Positions 16,482 through 23,800 of a DNA stretch of 36,837 nt are shown here, piece by piece. The notes beneath the pieces are model-generated. The model saw nothing but the letters and a program-made list of their open reading frames with translations, was not told the origin of the DNA and did no database searches. Each line of letters starts with the position of its first letter. Within the stretch, counting starts at the first letter, position 1. Source of the stretch: Cohnella lubricantis (GTDB lineage: Bacteria; Bacillota; Bacilli; Paenibacillales; Paenibacillaceae); NCBI RefSeq assembly GCF_014212015.1, contig NZ_JACJVN010000050.1, positions 1 to 36,837 on the forward strand, written 5' to 3'. The translations under genes and the position numbers were made by a program.

Positions 16482-16772
16482 ATTCGACCTTGCGTGTAAA
16501 AAATGAAAAGAGCGTTGAGAAAGACAATGAAGCCCGCAACGGACGGCCCAGAGAGAGGAACCTTGGCTGTAAGTTCCTTCCGGTACCGGCAGGCATCTAC
16601 CCCTTTCGAGCTGCTGCGTCGAACTCGCCGCCATCAGGCGACAGTAGGCGCTGCCGGGTCATGACCGTTATATCATGCCTGAGAATCGGCCGTGAGAATC
16701 GGGCCGGTTGAATAAGGGTGGAACCACGAGAGCGCTAACGGCACTCGTCCCTGCGGGACGGGTGCTTTTTGT
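16482..16772 (+). ncRNA. T-box riboswitch controlling thrS
   Basis: The leader has the Stem I signature AGAGAGGAACC...GGCTGTAAGTTCC (about 16551-16576). A candidate threonine specifier codon ACC lies at 16599-16601 on the 3' side. The T-box sequence AAGGGTGGAACCACG is at 16714-16728. The terminator follows: GCAC.CGTCCC (16741-16751) pairs with GGGACG.GTGC (16755-16765), then TTTTTGT. Uncharged tRNA-Thr should bind the specifier and the TGGA of the T-box and prevent termination. The fourth T-box base A predicts a U discriminator on that tRNA. The specifier choice is by position and by the identity of the downstream gene, not by folding. Confidence 0.95.
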
Positions 16773-16871
16773 ATTGTTTCCGGACTTTCGGGTTCGGCTG
16801 CCGCGCCTCGTCCCTTGCCGACGAATGCATTCACGTCAAGGCCAAACCAATTCGTTAGGAGGGTTTCACAC

Positions 16872-18812
16872 ATGGCATTGCAGATCAGACTGCCGGACGG
16901 CTCCGTCCGGGAATTCGAAGCCGGATCCACTGTCGCAGACGTAGCCGGCGCCATTAGCCAAGGATTGAAGAAGAACGCTGTCGCCGGGAAGGTGAACGGA
17001 AAGGTTGTCGATCTGAACACGGAGCTTCAGGAAGACGTATCGCTGGAGATTCTGACGCTCGATAACCCGGAAGGCCTGGAGGTTATGCGCCACAGTACCG
17101 CTCACCTGATGGCTCAAGCGCTTAAGCGGCTGTACGGCAGCGACAAGGTGAAGCTGGGCATCGGGCCGGTTATTGAAGACGGCTTCTATTACGATATCGA
17201 TATGGAGCAGTCGGTCACGCCGGACGATCTCCTCAAGATCGAGAAAGAGATGGAGAAGATTGTTAAGGAAGATCTCCCCATCACCCGCCGCGTTGTCTCC
17301 CGCGAAGAAGCGCTGCGCATCTACAAGGAACTCAACGATCCGCTTAAGGTCGAGCTGATCGAGGGATTGCCGGAAGGCGCCGTTATTACGATCTACGACC
17401 AAGGCGAATTCTTCGACCTGTGCCGCGGTCCGCACTTGCCTTCGACGGGCAAGATTAAGGCGTTTAAGCTGCTAAGCGTCGCCGGCGCATACTGGCGCGG
17501 AGACAGCAAGAACAAGATGCTGCAGCGGATATACGGCACCGCCTTCGCGAAGAAGCCGCAGCTTGACGAGCATCTGCACTTCCTCGAGGAAGCGAAGAAG
17601 CGCGATCACCGCAAGCTCGGCAAGGAGCTTGGCATCTTCACCTTCTCCCAGGAAGTCGGCCAAGGATTGCCGCTCTGGCTGCCGAACGGGGCCAAGCTTC
17701 GTCGCACGCTGGAGCGCTATATCGTCGATCTGGAAGATCGCCTCGGCTATCAGCACGTCTATACGCCGGTGCTTGCCAACGTCGAGCTGTACAAGATCTC
17801 CGGCCACTGGGAGCATTACAAGGAGGATATGTTCCCGCCGATGGCGTTCGACAACGAAGAGCTTGTCCTGCGACCGATGAACTGTCCGCACCACATGATG
17901 GTGTACAAGAGCGAGATGCGCAGCTACCGCGATCTGCCGCTTCGTATCGCCGAACTGGGAACGATGCACCGCTACGAGATGTCGGGCGCTCTAACCGGCT
18001 TGCACCGCGTGCGGGCGATGACGCTGAACGATTCGCATATCTTCTGCCGGTTGGACCAGATCAAGGAAGAGTTCAAACGGGTCGTGGAGCTGATCCAGCG
18101 CGTGTACAAGGACTTTGGCCTGAAGGAATACCGATTCCGCCTCTCCTACCGCGATCCGCAGGACAAGGAGAAATACTGGCCGGACGACAACATGTGGGAG
18201 ACGACCCAACGCATGCTGCGAGAGGTAGTTGAAGAGCTCGGCCTGCCATTCTTCGAAGCCGAAGGCGAAGCTGCGTTCTACGGTCCGAAGCTGGACGTTC
18301 AGGTTAAGACCGCAACTGGCAAAGAAGAGACGCTGTCCACCGCGCAGATCGACGCTCTGCTGCCAGAGCGCTTCGAGCTTGAATATGTAGGCGCAGACGG
18401 CGAGAAGCACCGCCCGATCGTTATTCACCGCGGTATCATCAGCACGATGGAGCGCATGACCGCCTTCCTGCTCGAGAACTTCGCTGGCGCGCTGCCGCTC
18501 TGGCTGGCTCCGCAGCAGGCTCGCGTCATTCCGGTCAGCCAAGCTTACGACGATTATGCTCGCGAGCTGAACGAGAAGCTGCTGGACGCCGGCATTCGCG
18601 CCGAGAGCGACCTGCGCAACGAGAAGTTGGGCTACAAGATTCGCGAAGCCCAGCTCGAGAAAGTGCCGTACATGCTCATCGTCGGCGAGAACGAGAAGGC
18701 TGCCGGTACCGTATCGGTACGCCGCCGCGGCGAAGGGGATCTAGGAGCTCAACCGGTCTCGGAGCTGATCGCGCGGCTGCATGAGGAGATTGCCTCCAAG
18801 CGCGTGGATTAA
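16872..18812 (+). CDS. thrS: Threonyl-tRNA synthetase
   Basis: 646 residues, full length for bacterial ThrRS. Domains in order: TGS (about 1-61), the editing domain with the zinc-like [11 protein letters not shown] (near 72) and C-x3-H cluster (LCRGPH), the class II catalytic core, and the anticodon-binding domain (about 540-640). Class II motif 2 includes [13 protein letters not shown]; motif 3 is [11 protein letters not shown]. The catalytic zinc Cys is in NCPHHMMVY. It charges tRNA-Thr. ATG 16872 is chosen since AGGAGGG at 16857-16863 is 8 bases away; an in-frame start at 16815 lies between terminator and ribosome site and is rejected. Controlled by the T-box just upstream. Confidence 0.97.
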   Translation: MALQIRLPDGSVREFEAGSTVADVAGAISQGLKKNAVAGKVNGKVVDLNTELQEDVSLEILTLDNPEGLEVMRHSTAHLMAQALKRLYGSDKVKLGIGPVIEDGFYYDIDMEQSVTPDDLLKIEKEMEKIVKEDLPITRRVVSREEALRIYKELNDPLKVELIEGLPEGAVITIYDQGEFFDLCRGPHLPSTGKIKAFKLLSVAGAYWRGDSKNKMLQRIYGTAFAKKPQLDEHLHFLEEAKKRDHRKLGKELGIFTFSQEVGQGLPLWLPNGAKLRRTLERYIVDLEDRLGYQHVYTPVLANVELYKISGHWEHYKEDMFPPMAFDNEELVLRPMNCPHHMMVYKSEMRSYRDLPLRIAELGTMHRYEMSGALTGLHRVRAMTLNDSHIFCRLDQIKEEFKRVVELIQRVYKDFGLKEYRFRLSYRDPQDKEKYWPDDNMWETTQRMLREVVEELGLPFFEAEGEAAFYGPKLDVQVKTATGKEETLSTAQIDALLPERFELEYVGADGEKHRPIVIHRGIISTMERMTAFLLENFAGALPLWLAPQQARVIPVSQAYDDYARELNEKLLDAGIRAESDLRNEKLGYKIREAQLEKVPYMLIVGENEKAAGTVSVRRRGEGDLGAQPVSELIARLHEEIASKRVD

Positions 18813-18842
18813 GCTGCACTAACCGTTAATCGATAGCTGAAT

Positions 18843-18909
18843 AAAGCTTGCTGGCTTTGGAGACCCTTCCGCTCAGGGGAGTGTGCGACCATATGTCAGC
18901 AAGCTTTTT
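18843..18909 (+). terminator. thrS terminator hairpin enclosing the next gene's start
   Basis: AAAGCTTGCTG (18843-18853) pairs perfectly with CAGCAAGCTTT (18897-18907), followed by T to 18909. The 43-base loop holds both the GGGGAG ribosome site and the ATG at 18893 of the 3D-domain gene. It can act as a terminator or as a structure hiding the start. Confidence 0.65.
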
Positions 18910-19531
18910 GGTTATGCCGAAACGTTACGGCCGCAAGTGGGTTGTGCTGCCGATATTGCTCGCTCTGCTCGGACCTGCCGAAGCGGAGGGGGTTAGCGGG
19001 AGCGAAGCTTCTCTAAATGACAAAGCGCAATTCGTAAGCGCCATCGCTGCGCCTGCGGCAGCGCAGGAGAAGAAGAATCCAACAGCTTCCAAGGCATCGA
19101 AGCATAGAGACGCCAGCCAAGCTGCCGCAGGACAGATCGTCCGCGTTCTGGCAACCGGGTATACCGCTGGCGTCGAATCGACTGGCAAACGTCCAGGGCA
19201 TCCGCAGTACGGCATTACTTATTCCGGCGTGAAAGTCCGAAGAGGCAAGCTGTCGACGATCGCGGCGGACCCGAAGCTGTTCCCGATCGGGACGGTGTTG
19301 TTCATCCCGGGCTATGGCTATGGCATCGTAGCTGACACGGGAGCGAGAATCAAGGGCCACAAGATCGATCTCTACTTCCCTTCCACGAAGCAAGTGTACC
19401 GGGAATGGGGCAAACGGACGGTGGACGTACGAATCGTTAAGCGAGGAACTGGCAAGGTTACGGAGACCATGTTTAATTCCATTATCAGCGAAGTGCTCGC
19501 ATCCGAGAAGGGAATACCGGTATCGGGATAA
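18893..19531 (+). CDS. Exported 3D-domain protein (cell-wall-associated)
   Basis: 212 residues. The N-terminus is basic (PKRYGRK) followed by a hydrophobic stretch at 16-28 and AEA, a likely signal peptide. The C-terminal half is a 3D domain of the YuiC/YocH/MltA type, with the three aspartates at Asp126 ([11 protein letters not shown]), Asp148 ([10 protein letters not shown]) and Asp159 (KIDLYF). Such domains are lytic-transglycosylase-like and act on peptidoglycan, for instance in Sps/YabE-type proteins. Residues 35-80 are an Ala/Ser/Lys-rich linker. ATG 18893 has GGGGAG about 11 bases upstream. No LysM or G5 domain is present. It follows thrS with only a terminator-like hairpin between. 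Confidence 0.85.
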   Translation: MSASFLVMPKRYGRKWVVLPILLALLGPAEAEGVSGSEASLNDKAQFVSAIAAPAAAQEKKNPTASKASKHRDASQAAAGQIVRVLATGYTAGVESTGKRPGHPQYGITYSGVKVRRGKLSTIAADPKLFPIGTVLFIPGYGYGIVADTGARIKGHKIDLYFPSTKQVYREWGKRTVDVRIVKRGTGKVTETMFNSIISEVLASEKGIPVSG

Positions 19532-19591
19532 AGAAATTTGTCGCATTTTGCTAAGTAAATGGGAATTATTCTCTTTTGATTGCAGGTATGA

Positions 19592-19597
19592 TACAAT
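19592..19597 (+). promoter_or_regulatory. Candidate -10 of the sigma-factor gene
   Basis: TACAAT at 19592-19597, with a poor -35 (TTCTCT, 19569-19574) 17 bases upstream. The start near 19604 would exclude the open-frame ATG at 19600 and supports the start at 19642. Confidence 0.35.
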
Positions 19598-19641
19598 GAA
19601 TGGAGAGTCATACGTTTTCTCCAAGGAGTGACCGCTCTGCC

Positions 19642-20166
19642 ATGACGTACTTCCTTCAAGACTCCGGACCATCGGACCGTGCGAGTTTGGGGAATGACAC
19701 CTTAGACGAGCTTTATCGACAAATGCTGCGGGTTGCTCGTCATAAGCTGTATTGCAAGAACGATGCATCGGATATCGTGCAAGAAGCTTGGATACGAATA
19801 TTGGAGAAAAGGGATACGCTGCGGGAATCCGATAAACTGATTCCTTGGGCGAAGACGATTACGTTTAACCTGGCTTCCAATGCGAATCGCGCGAGACGCA
19901 AGGCTTCTTCCTTCGCTAGCGAGGAAGATTACGATTCAGTGTCCAAGACGGCATCCGACCCGGAATTGTTGACGGAGCTCTCCGATCTGCTGGGCCGATT
20001 GGATCCGACGACTCGTACGTTGCTGCTGTACAAATTCTATTACGGATTTAGAGATGAAGAGATTGCGGCTTTCCTCGATCTTCCTGTCGGAACGATCAAG
20101 TCGCGCATTCATCGGGGCAAGGAAAGGTTAAGAGCTCAGGACAAAGAGGATTCGACGAGAATCTGA
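19642..20166 (+). CDS. ECF-type (sigma-70 family) RNA polymerase sigma factor
   Basis: 174 residues. Region 2 is at about 20-85 (ASDIVQEAWIRILEKRDTL, then WAKTITFNLASNANRARRK). Region 4 is at about 118-165 with the helix-turn-helix DEEIAAFLDLPVGTIKSRI. This is the two-region layout of extracytoplasmic-function sigma factors. No anti-sigma factor gene follows, which is unusual; the next gene, a soluble receptor-like protein, is cut off by a terminator. ATG 19642 has AAGGAG about 13 bases upstream, somewhat long; an ATG at 19600 has no ribosome site. The regulon and signal are unknown. It may be controlled by a distant anti-sigma or by expression level. Confidence 0.88.
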   Translation: MTYFLQDSGPSDRASLGNDTLDELYRQMLRVARHKLYCKNDASDIVQEAWIRILEKRDTLRESDKLIPWAKTITFNLASNANRARRKASSFASEEDYDSVSKTASDPELLTELSDLLGRLDPTTRTLLLYKFYYGFRDEEIAAFLDLPVGTIKSRIHRGKERLRAQDKEDSTRI

Positions 20167-20208
20167 CCGAGCGAACAAGGACTTATAAAGGACTTACATA
20201 GGATGTTG

Positions 20209-20244
20209 GGAAGAGGGATGAGATGTTCATTCCTCTTCCTTTTT
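20209..20244 (+). terminator. Intrinsic terminator after the sigma factor gene
   Basis: GGAAGAGG (20209-20216) pairs with CCTCTTCC (20232-20239); a G-T pair and ATGA/TCAT extend the stem to 13 bp, loop GATGT, then TTTTT (20240-20244). Confidence 0.87.
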
Positions 20245-20258
20245 ATTTAAACACCGCG

Positions 20259-20280
20259 TATAATGTTAGAAAATGTTACA
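20259..20280 (+). promoter_or_regulatory. Core promoter of the receptor gene overlapped by a GlnR/TnrA-type operator
   Basis: TATAAT is at 20259-20264; the -35 is poor. TGTTAGAAAATGTTACA at 20264-20280 fits TGTNA-N7-TNACA in full and also the A/T-rich centre of the GlnR/TnrA site. It starts on the last base of the -10 and covers the predicted start of transcription, a position typical of repression. Confidence 0.65.
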
Positions 20281-20318
20281 TTTCTAAGGGACGAGCTGCG
20301 AACGGGAGGGTGATTGAA

Positions 20319-21758
20319 GTGGCACAATGGCGGCAATGGATGCGCGGGCGCAATCAAGGTAATCAATCGGTTGCGCAATCTCATCGAATGAAAGGGGCTG
20401 CTGCGGCCAATTCGGATAACCAAGCATTGGCGCGTATTATTGGAGAGGCGGTCGTTACGTCCGATCGACTCCAGGCAGCGGTCGCGGAAGTGGATTCCAG
20501 CTTAGGACAACTGGAGGAGATCGCGGGACATGCGGCCGATCAAGAAGAACGGCTGCGCAGGAATAGCCGCGGCGCGTCGGAACGGCTCTTGGAGGCATTC
20601 GCTTCGCTGCAAGAAGTGGCGGCTTCCGCCGAGCGAATTCAGGACGTATCCGAACGGATGAGCGATCAGAGCAGGGAAGCTAAAGACGTCGTTAACGACG
20701 TGGTGCGTTCCCTCCATCAGACGGATGAGGTGATGAACGACCTGTCCCTGCATCACGGAACGATGGAGGAGAGAATCAGCGATCTGATCTCCAAGACGAA
20801 GCGAATCGAAGAGATGAACGCGCTCATTCACGAGATTGTCGCCGAGACGTCGCTGCTTGCCTTGAATGCGGCGATCGAAGCGGCTCATGCCGGCGAATAC
20901 GGGCGCGGCTTCTCCGTCGTCGCCGGACAAATTCGCAAGCTTGCGGAGCAGAGCGGCGAAGCAGTCATGCGTTCGACCTCGGTCGTTCGGGACATTGAGG
21001 TCGGCATCCAGGAGGTCGTCGCCTCCGTCGATCTGGAGAAGAAGTCGGTCTCCCGCGGTCTGGCAGAGATGCAATTGAACCGGGAACGGATGAAATCCAT
21101 CTATAATCACATCGCCAAGGTGGATGAGCAGGCCGGGCAGACGCTGGAAGCGGCTGCAGCCCAGGCGGAGAGAACGGTTTACGCAGATGAACGGTTGAAG
21201 GAAGTGGTCGATTCGGTTCAGGTCATGGTGGCGAGCGTCGACGACACGATTGCCCATAACGAACTGCAGCGCTCGGCAATTGCCAATCTGGGCCGCGTAT
21301 CAAGCGAAGTTCGGCTGGCGGCTGACGAACTGGCGGAGGCGGTGCGTCAGACGGGGGTTGGCGTCTGGAATGGCCAGAATGGGGCGAACGCTAGTGCGGA
21401 TGCGGCCCATTGGATGGAGTGGCTCTCTCTTGTGGCCTCCGATGCCGCTCTCGCAGGGCTGGACGAGCTGATGCATCGGCAGAAGCTCGGAAGGCTGATC
21501 GCCGAGACGAAGGGGCTGGAGGCGATCTGGTCCAATCGCAGCGACGGCACGTTTATCTTCTCGGAGCCGAAGGCTGGTCTGCTTAACGCCAAGGGAAGAG
21601 AATGGTGGCAGCGCGCGATGAATGGCGAGACGTTCGTATCCGAGGTGTATGTGTCAGCAATTACGAAGCGTCCTTGCTTGACGGTTGCCATGCCGCTTCG
21701 CGGCGCGGAACAGCGTCCGATCGGGGTTGTTGGGATCGACATTGTGGTTTTTAGCTAA
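20319..21758 (+). CDS. Soluble chemoreceptor-like protein: MCP signalling domain then Cache-like C-terminus
   Basis: 479 residues with no membrane segment or signal peptide. The first 370 residues are helical. The MCP hairpin tip is at about 172-212 ([18 protein letters not shown], then [18 protein letters not shown]), the part that binds CheW and CheA. The last 80 residues (about 400-479) read like the membrane-distal end of a Cache sensor: [15 protein letters not shown], then [22 protein letters not shown], then IGVVGIDI. Cache domains are normally outside the cell and in front of the signalling part; here the order is reversed and the protein looks cytoplasmic. GTG 20319 has GGGAGGGTGA upstream; an ATG-frame start at 20223 lies in the terminator. 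A GlnR/TnrA-type site covers its promoter. Confidence 0.85.
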   Translation: MAQWRQWMRGRNQGNQSVAQSHRMKGAAAANSDNQALARIIGEAVVTSDRLQAAVAEVDSSLGQLEEIAGHAADQEERLRRNSRGASERLLEAFASLQEVAASAERIQDVSERMSDQSREAKDVVNDVVRSLHQTDEVMNDLSLHHGTMEERISDLISKTKRIEEMNALIHEIVAETSLLALNAAIEAAHAGEYGRGFSVVAGQIRKLAEQSGEAVMRSTSVVRDIEVGIQEVVASVDLEKKSVSRGLAEMQLNRERMKSIYNHIAKVDEQAGQTLEAAAAQAERTVYADERLKEVVDSVQVMVASVDDTIAHNELQRSAIANLGRVSSEVRLAADELAEAVRQTGVGVWNGQNGANASADAAHWMEWLSLVASDAALAGLDELMHRQKLGRLIAETKGLEAIWSNRSDGTFIFSEPKAGLLNAKGREWWQRAMNGETFVSEVYVSAITKRPCLTVAMPLRGAEQRPIGVVGIDIVVFS

Positions 21759-21775
21759 AAAACCTGACATAGACA

Positions 21776-21804
21776 TTCTCAAATTGGACTTTATCCTGTA
21801 CAAT
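21776..21804 (+). promoter_or_regulatory. Candidate sigma-A promoter of the coiled-coil gene
   Basis: TTCTCA (21776-21781) and TACAAT (21799-21804), 17 bases apart; start near 21811, which is just ahead of the operator at 21814-21830. Confidence 0.5.
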
Positions 21805-21813
21805 ATAAATAAT

Positions 21814-21830
21814 TGTCACAATAGTTAACA
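21814..21830 (+). promoter_or_regulatory. GlnR/TnrA-type operator before the coiled-coil gene
   Basis: TGTCACAATAGTTAACA fits TGTNA-N7-TNACA at all eight fixed positions. It lies about +4 to +20 from the predicted start, suggesting repression when bound. Confidence 0.6.
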
Positions 21831-21851
21831 AGAATAGATAGGTGATATCTC

Positions 21852-22202
21852 ATGCATGAAACGGCCGGTTCTATTCCCGCGGGGAATGCCTCCCAACGGA
21901 GAAATGCCGAGGTGTTCTCCTTCCTGGAATCGCTGATCGAGAAGCGCCAACAGGAAATAGCCGATATTGAAGAGATGGTCGAACGATACGAGCGCCGGAT
22001 CCGCAAGGAAGAGCAAGCCTATCGGACAATGTCGCCTATTCGCAGAATGCTGGCCGGCAAGAAGCCGGACCACCATGTCGCCGTAGAATATATACATTAC
22101 GTGAAGAAGCCGATGGAGAAGGCGCGCCTTCTTCGCGAGGAGATCCGCCGATACCGGGAGATGCTCGAAGGCAAGATGCCTATCGAGATCTCGGATTTGT
22201 AA
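21852..22202 (+). CDS. Coiled-coil protein of unknown function beside amt
   Basis: 116 residues, not recognised. Residues 22-62 (FLESLIEKRQQEIADIEEMVERYERRIRKEE) have heptad-like spacing and should form a coiled coil; a second helix, KARLLREEIRRYREML, is near 90-106. Between them lies the loop RTMSPIRRMLAGKKPDHHVAVEYIHYV. The protein is charged and soluble, without membrane segments or Cys. AGGTGAT lies about 8 bases before the ATG. It is convergent with amt, and the two share one terminator. A GlnR/TnrA-type site sits in its leader. A role in nitrogen control is an inference from context only; it is not a PII protein. Confidence 0.8.
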   Translation: MHETAGSIPAGNASQRRNAEVFSFLESLIEKRQQEIADIEEMVERYERRIRKEEQAYRTMSPIRRMLAGKKPDHHVAVEYIHYVKKPMEKARLLREEIRRYREMLEGKMPIEISDL

Positions 22203-22208
22203 CTAGAT

Positions 22209-22265
22209 AGACGCAAACGAGCTGCCGCAAGAGACTTCGGTCTCACGGGCAGCTCGTTTGCGTCT
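22209..22265. terminator. Long bidirectional terminator between the coiled-coil gene and amt
   Basis: An 18-bp perfect stem (22209-22226 with 22248-22265) encloses GAGAC-TTCG-GTCTC, a UUCG tetraloop. It lies just after the coiled-coil gene and its right arm overlaps the amt stop codon by two bases. Confidence 0.88.
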
Positions 22266-23541
22266 AAGGTTCCCGCAGCTTGTCGACGTCGATAAAGTCG
22301 CGCTCTTGGCTGTAAGCAGGCACGCCGTGGATGCTGACGTCGAGTCCTACTCGTTCTTCGTCAGCCGAGACGCGGACGGACTTCCACAGGGAGATCAGTC
22401 GAAGCGTTACCCACGTCAATGCGAACCCCCATACGGCGACAACGGCAAGTCCGAGCGCTTGTACGCCGAACAAGCGCAGGCCGCCGTCATAGAATAAACC
22501 GCTGTGCGCGGATGCGCCGGGCAGCGCGAACAATCCGACGGCAAGTGTGCCGATGCTGCCGCTGACGCCGTGTACGGCGAAAGCGCCGACAGGGTCATCG
22601 ACTCGCCGCTTCTCCAGCCATTCGCTGACCAGCACCATGGAGACGCCGGACACGGCGCCGATGAGGATGGCGGCTCCGTCGGAGACGACGGAGCATCCGG
22701 CCGTAATACCGACGAGACCGGCGAGCGCGCCGTTGATAACCATTGGAGGATCGGCTTTGCGATAGCGCAGCATGGTGAATAGAATACAGGCGGCACAGCC
22801 GGCGGCAGCAGCAAGCATCGTCGTGACGGCGATATGCCCAATGCCGGCGTTGGTGGCGCTGAGCGTGCTTCCGGAATTGAAGCCGAACCAACCAAACCAG
22901 AGGACGAAAGCGCCGACAGAAGCAAGCGGCAGATTGGAAGGAGGGACTATTCGGACCTTGCCGTCCTCTCCGTATCGGCCGATGCGAGGGCCTAGGTACA
23001 TGGCCGCGGCCAGAGCAGCGAAGCCGCCAAGCGCATGAATCGCGGCCGAGCCGGCGAAGTCGATCATGCCCAGCTTCGCAAGCCAGCCGCTAGGAGACCA
23101 GATCCAGTGGCCGGAGATCGGATAGATCAGCCCCGTCATAACGATGGTATAGACAATATAGGCACGGAAGTGGATGCGTTCGGCAGCCGCGCCTGATACG
23201 ATAGAGATCACCGCAATGACGAAGGCGCATTGGAACAGCCAGAACGTATCGTGAGAGATATTGGCCGGCAGGTGCGCGAGATCGCCGGACATGGTGAAGC
23301 CGGTCAGGCCGATCAAGCCCAGCGCATCCTTGCCATACATGAAGGCGAAGCCGAAGATGTAATAGACCAAGGCGCCGAAGGCGATATCGACGAATACTTT
23401 CATAATGATGCTCACGGCGTTCTTTTGCCGGACGAATCCAGCCTCGAGCAAGGCGAATCCGCCTTCCATCAGCAGAATCATGGCCGCAGTGAGGACAACC
23501 CATACGGTGTCAAGTCCGTTGGACAAATCGGCGAGCTGCAT
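22264..23541 (-). CDS. amt: Ammonium transporter, Amt family
   Basis: 425 residues, minus strand, about eleven membrane helices. Family motifs include DTVWVVLTAAMILLMEGGFALLEAG at the start, the conserved His pair regions IHALGGFAALAAAM and FAVHGVSGSIGTLAVG, and DDPVGAF. The pore carries ammonium/ammonia at low external nitrogen. The C-terminal tail (VHGVPAYSQERDFIDVDK) is the part that usually meets PII protein. ATG 23541 is chosen because GGAG lies 8 bases upstream; an ATG at 23577 would lie in the leader. No glnK/PII gene follows, unlike B. subtilis nrgAB; the gene next to it is the coiled-coil protein. The promoter is a consensus with a GlnR/TnrA-type site upstream. Confidence 0.95.
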   Translation of the reverse strand: MQLADLSNGLDTVWVVLTAAMILLMEGGFALLEAGFVRQKNAVSIIMKVFVDIAFGALVYYIFGFAFMYGKDALGLIGLTGFTMSGDLAHLPANISHDTFWLFQCAFVIAVISIVSGAAAERIHFRAYIVYTIVMTGLIYPISGHWIWSPSGWLAKLGMIDFAGSAAIHALGGFAALAAAMYLGPRIGRYGEDGKVRIVPPSNLPLASVGAFVLWFGWFGFNSGSTLSATNAGIGHIAVTTMLAAAAGCAACILFTMLRYRKADPPMVINGALAGLVGITAGCSVVSDGAAILIGAVSGVSMVLVSEWLEKRRVDDPVGAFAVHGVSGSIGTLAVGLFALPGASAHSGLFYDGGLRLFGVQALGLAVVAVWGFALTWVTLRLISLWKSVRVSADEERVGLDVSIHGVPAYSQERDFIDVDKLREP

Positions 23542-23598
23542 GCGTTCATCTCCATATCTATTATAAAAACCTGACATAAATCCTTCAAAATCGCACCA

Positions 23599-23627
23599 AT
23601 TATATAGTGATAAGTTACCTATGTCAA
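23599..23627 (-). promoter_or_regulatory. Consensus sigma-A promoter of amt
   Basis: On the minus strand TTGACA (23627-23622) and TATAAT (23604-23599) are 17 bases apart; transcription starts near 23592, about 50 bases before the ATG. Confidence 0.85.
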
Positions 23628-23634
23628 CGGATGA

Positions 23635-23651
23635 TGTCAGACATTTTCACA
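23635..23651 (-). promoter_or_regulatory. GlnR/TnrA-type operator upstream of amt
   Basis: Minus strand TGTGAAAATGTCTGACA fits TGTNA-N7-TNACA. It is centred about 51 bases before the predicted start, the distance from which TnrA is known to activate the amtB (nrgAB) promoter in B. subtilis. Confidence 0.72.
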
Positions 23652-23664
23652 TTCATGCCTTCTC

Positions 23665-23684
23665 CCTCGGTCTCGAGACCGAGG
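23665..23684. repeat. 20-bp perfect palindrome between amt and liaF
   Basis: The ten bases CCTCGGTCTC at 23665-23674 are followed at once by their reverse complement at 23675-23684. It lies in the divergent region, 116 bases before liaF and 38 upstream of the amt -35. An operator for an unknown dimeric regulator is one reading. Confidence 0.75.
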
Positions 23685-23800
23685 CCCATTTCCATCCTGC
23701 GCCGCTGTAAGATACATTGGGGTTCCTCTATAATGGCATTGTGAACCATTAAAAATTAGAAGAGTAATAGCTGGACTTCACGTCCAAGGAGGCTATTGGC

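Noticed and set aside
18843..18909. c-di-AMP (ydaO-type) riboswitch before the 3D-domain gene
   Set aside because: Considered because of the gene type, but the conserved ydaO core elements are not visible and the element is too short.
20223..20318. N-terminal extension of the receptor-like gene
   Set aside because: The start would lie within the loop of the sigma-gene terminator and before the gene's own promoter.
23542..23577. Upstream ATG for amt
   Set aside because: No ribosome site; the ATG at 23541 has GGAG at good spacing and begins the conserved first helix region.
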